Below are positions 63,157 to 64,000 of a stretch of 64,000 nt of DNA, piece by piece (within the stretch, counting starts at the first letter, position 1; each line of letters starts with the position of its first letter). Both the position numbers and the translations under genes were made by a program. Below the pieces are notes generated by a model that saw nothing but the letters and a program-made list of their open reading frames with translations, did no database searches and was not told the DNA's origin. This DNA comes from Archegozetes longisetosus (lineage: Eukaryota; Arthropoda; Arachnida; Sarcoptiformes; Trhypochthoniidae). The stretch covers positions 10,113,129 to 10,177,128 of the forward strand of contig JAEMBT020000007.1 in NCBI GenBank assembly GCA_018873245.2, written 5' to 3'.

Positions 63157-63950
63157 ACTATTGCGTTGATCGGAGTACGGCTTGAACGCCGAAGTCTGAT
63201 ACGCATAATGAGCTTTTACATAGGCAGGAACACCGAATATAGAGAAACCCCTGTTTTTCAACTGATTTTAGTAACACTGAGTTCTACTAAACAATCCCTG
63301 AAATCATTGATTGCTATTGTCCCAAAAGGTTATCAATAATTTTACGATCAAATAAATTGAAAGAAAGCCTTAATCTATATGAATGACCTAATGAATTAAT
63401 CTCATTGATATAAAGTTTTGACTCAAATGTGTTTTAATTTTTCTTGACGAAATACTCAATTTACTTTACATTTTACAATATTTTACACAATAAATGTTTC
63501 ATCAAATTAATCAACAAATAAATCCATGGATGAGATTTGAGCCTGTTTCACAAAATTCTATACTACCAATTGAATTTTAGGATCAAGTGGGATTTCACCG
63601 CATAAAAATTGACTATAAAACTACCCACTTTTCAACTTAGTTTCAAAAATCTGTTTCAATAAATAAAATCAAGCTGTTTGAACTGCAGCATTTTTTATAA
63701 GTTACAGTGGATTAAATTAAATTGTTAAAATAAATGTATCACTTTCTTGTATCATAAGCTCGAGTTAAATACAGCTACAGCTTTTATAATCAATGATAAC
63801 CTTATGAATGAGATTCAGTTTATTTTAGGAAGATTGCAGAAAAGTGGGATCTGAGAACAGGTTTTTCTCTATTTTCGGCGTTCCTGCCTATGTAAAAACT
63901 CATTATGCGTATTAGACTTCGGCATTCAAGCCGGCAATCGCGTTGATCTC
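63157..63950. mobile_element. Inverted-repeat element, about 0.8 kb
   Basis: 63159-63258 and the inverse of about 63860-63950 are long matching arms sharing TACGCATAATGAG and TTTACATAGGCAGGAAC, separated by about 600 bp of AT-rich noncoding DNA. The arms are GC-richer than their surroundings. The outer ends and target duplication could not be fixed, and the element may run to the window edge. A short ORF at 63154-63339 lies within the left arm. Confidence 0.7.
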
Positions 63951-64000
63951 GCGTACAGACGCGACAGTTGAGACTAAGAACTGATTAATTTATAGCTCTA

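Overview
This is an AT-rich nuclear window from an animal, most likely an arthropod and perhaps an acariform mite. The genes have short GT-AG introns, metazoan domain families (PPP4R1, RSPRY1, SLC16, M14 carboxypeptidase) and an intronic miR-71/miR-2 microRNA cluster, which is a protostome hallmark. There is no operon, ribosome-binding site, CRISPR or other bacterial feature. The species assignment is inference.

Layout. At 2.2-3.0 kb lies an intronless plant/nematode-type phosphoethanolamine N-methyltransferase. From 4.8 to 14.4 kb is a repeat-rich block. It holds a small two-exon orphan gene, an intronless LMW-PTP phosphatase, and a second, decayed copy of the orphan gene split by a hAT transposon and a MITE. 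Further TIR elements follow, three of them with arms made of short tandem words. At 15.2-18.0 kb is an eight-exon monocarboxylate transporter (minus strand). A gene desert of about 6 kb follows. At 24.1-27.4 kb is a secreted metallocarboxypeptidase (plus strand). PPP4R1 fills 28.1-37.4 kb (minus strand, 10 exons), with five sense-strand microRNA hairpins (one miR-71, four miR-2 family) in its 3-kb fifth intron. After another 5-kb desert come RSPRY1 (42.5-46.3 kb, minus), a MARVEL-type four-TM protein (48.3-50.3 kb, plus) and a second metallocarboxypeptidase (51.3-53.5 kb, minus). The tail carries hAT-derived fragments, an intronless PLAT-domain multi-TM protein that looks like a miniature polycystin-1 core (56.5-57.9 kb), a candidate two-exon secreted peptide (60.6-61.2 kb), a decayed exonuclease-like fragment and an inverted-repeat element at the right edge.

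I rebuilt the multi-exon genes by hand from splice sites, phase continuity and remembered family sequences. All seven multi-exon models except the secreted peptide are supported by motifs that become continuous across junctions. The two carboxypeptidases share a 24-nt exon and an Asp at the S1' pocket position, so both are predicted to remove C-terminal Lys/Arg. The best candidates for something new are the mini-polycystin with twin C-terminal motifs, the three tandem-word TIR elements, the hairpin conserved between the duplicated blocks, and the miR-71/miR-2 cluster with its host gene.
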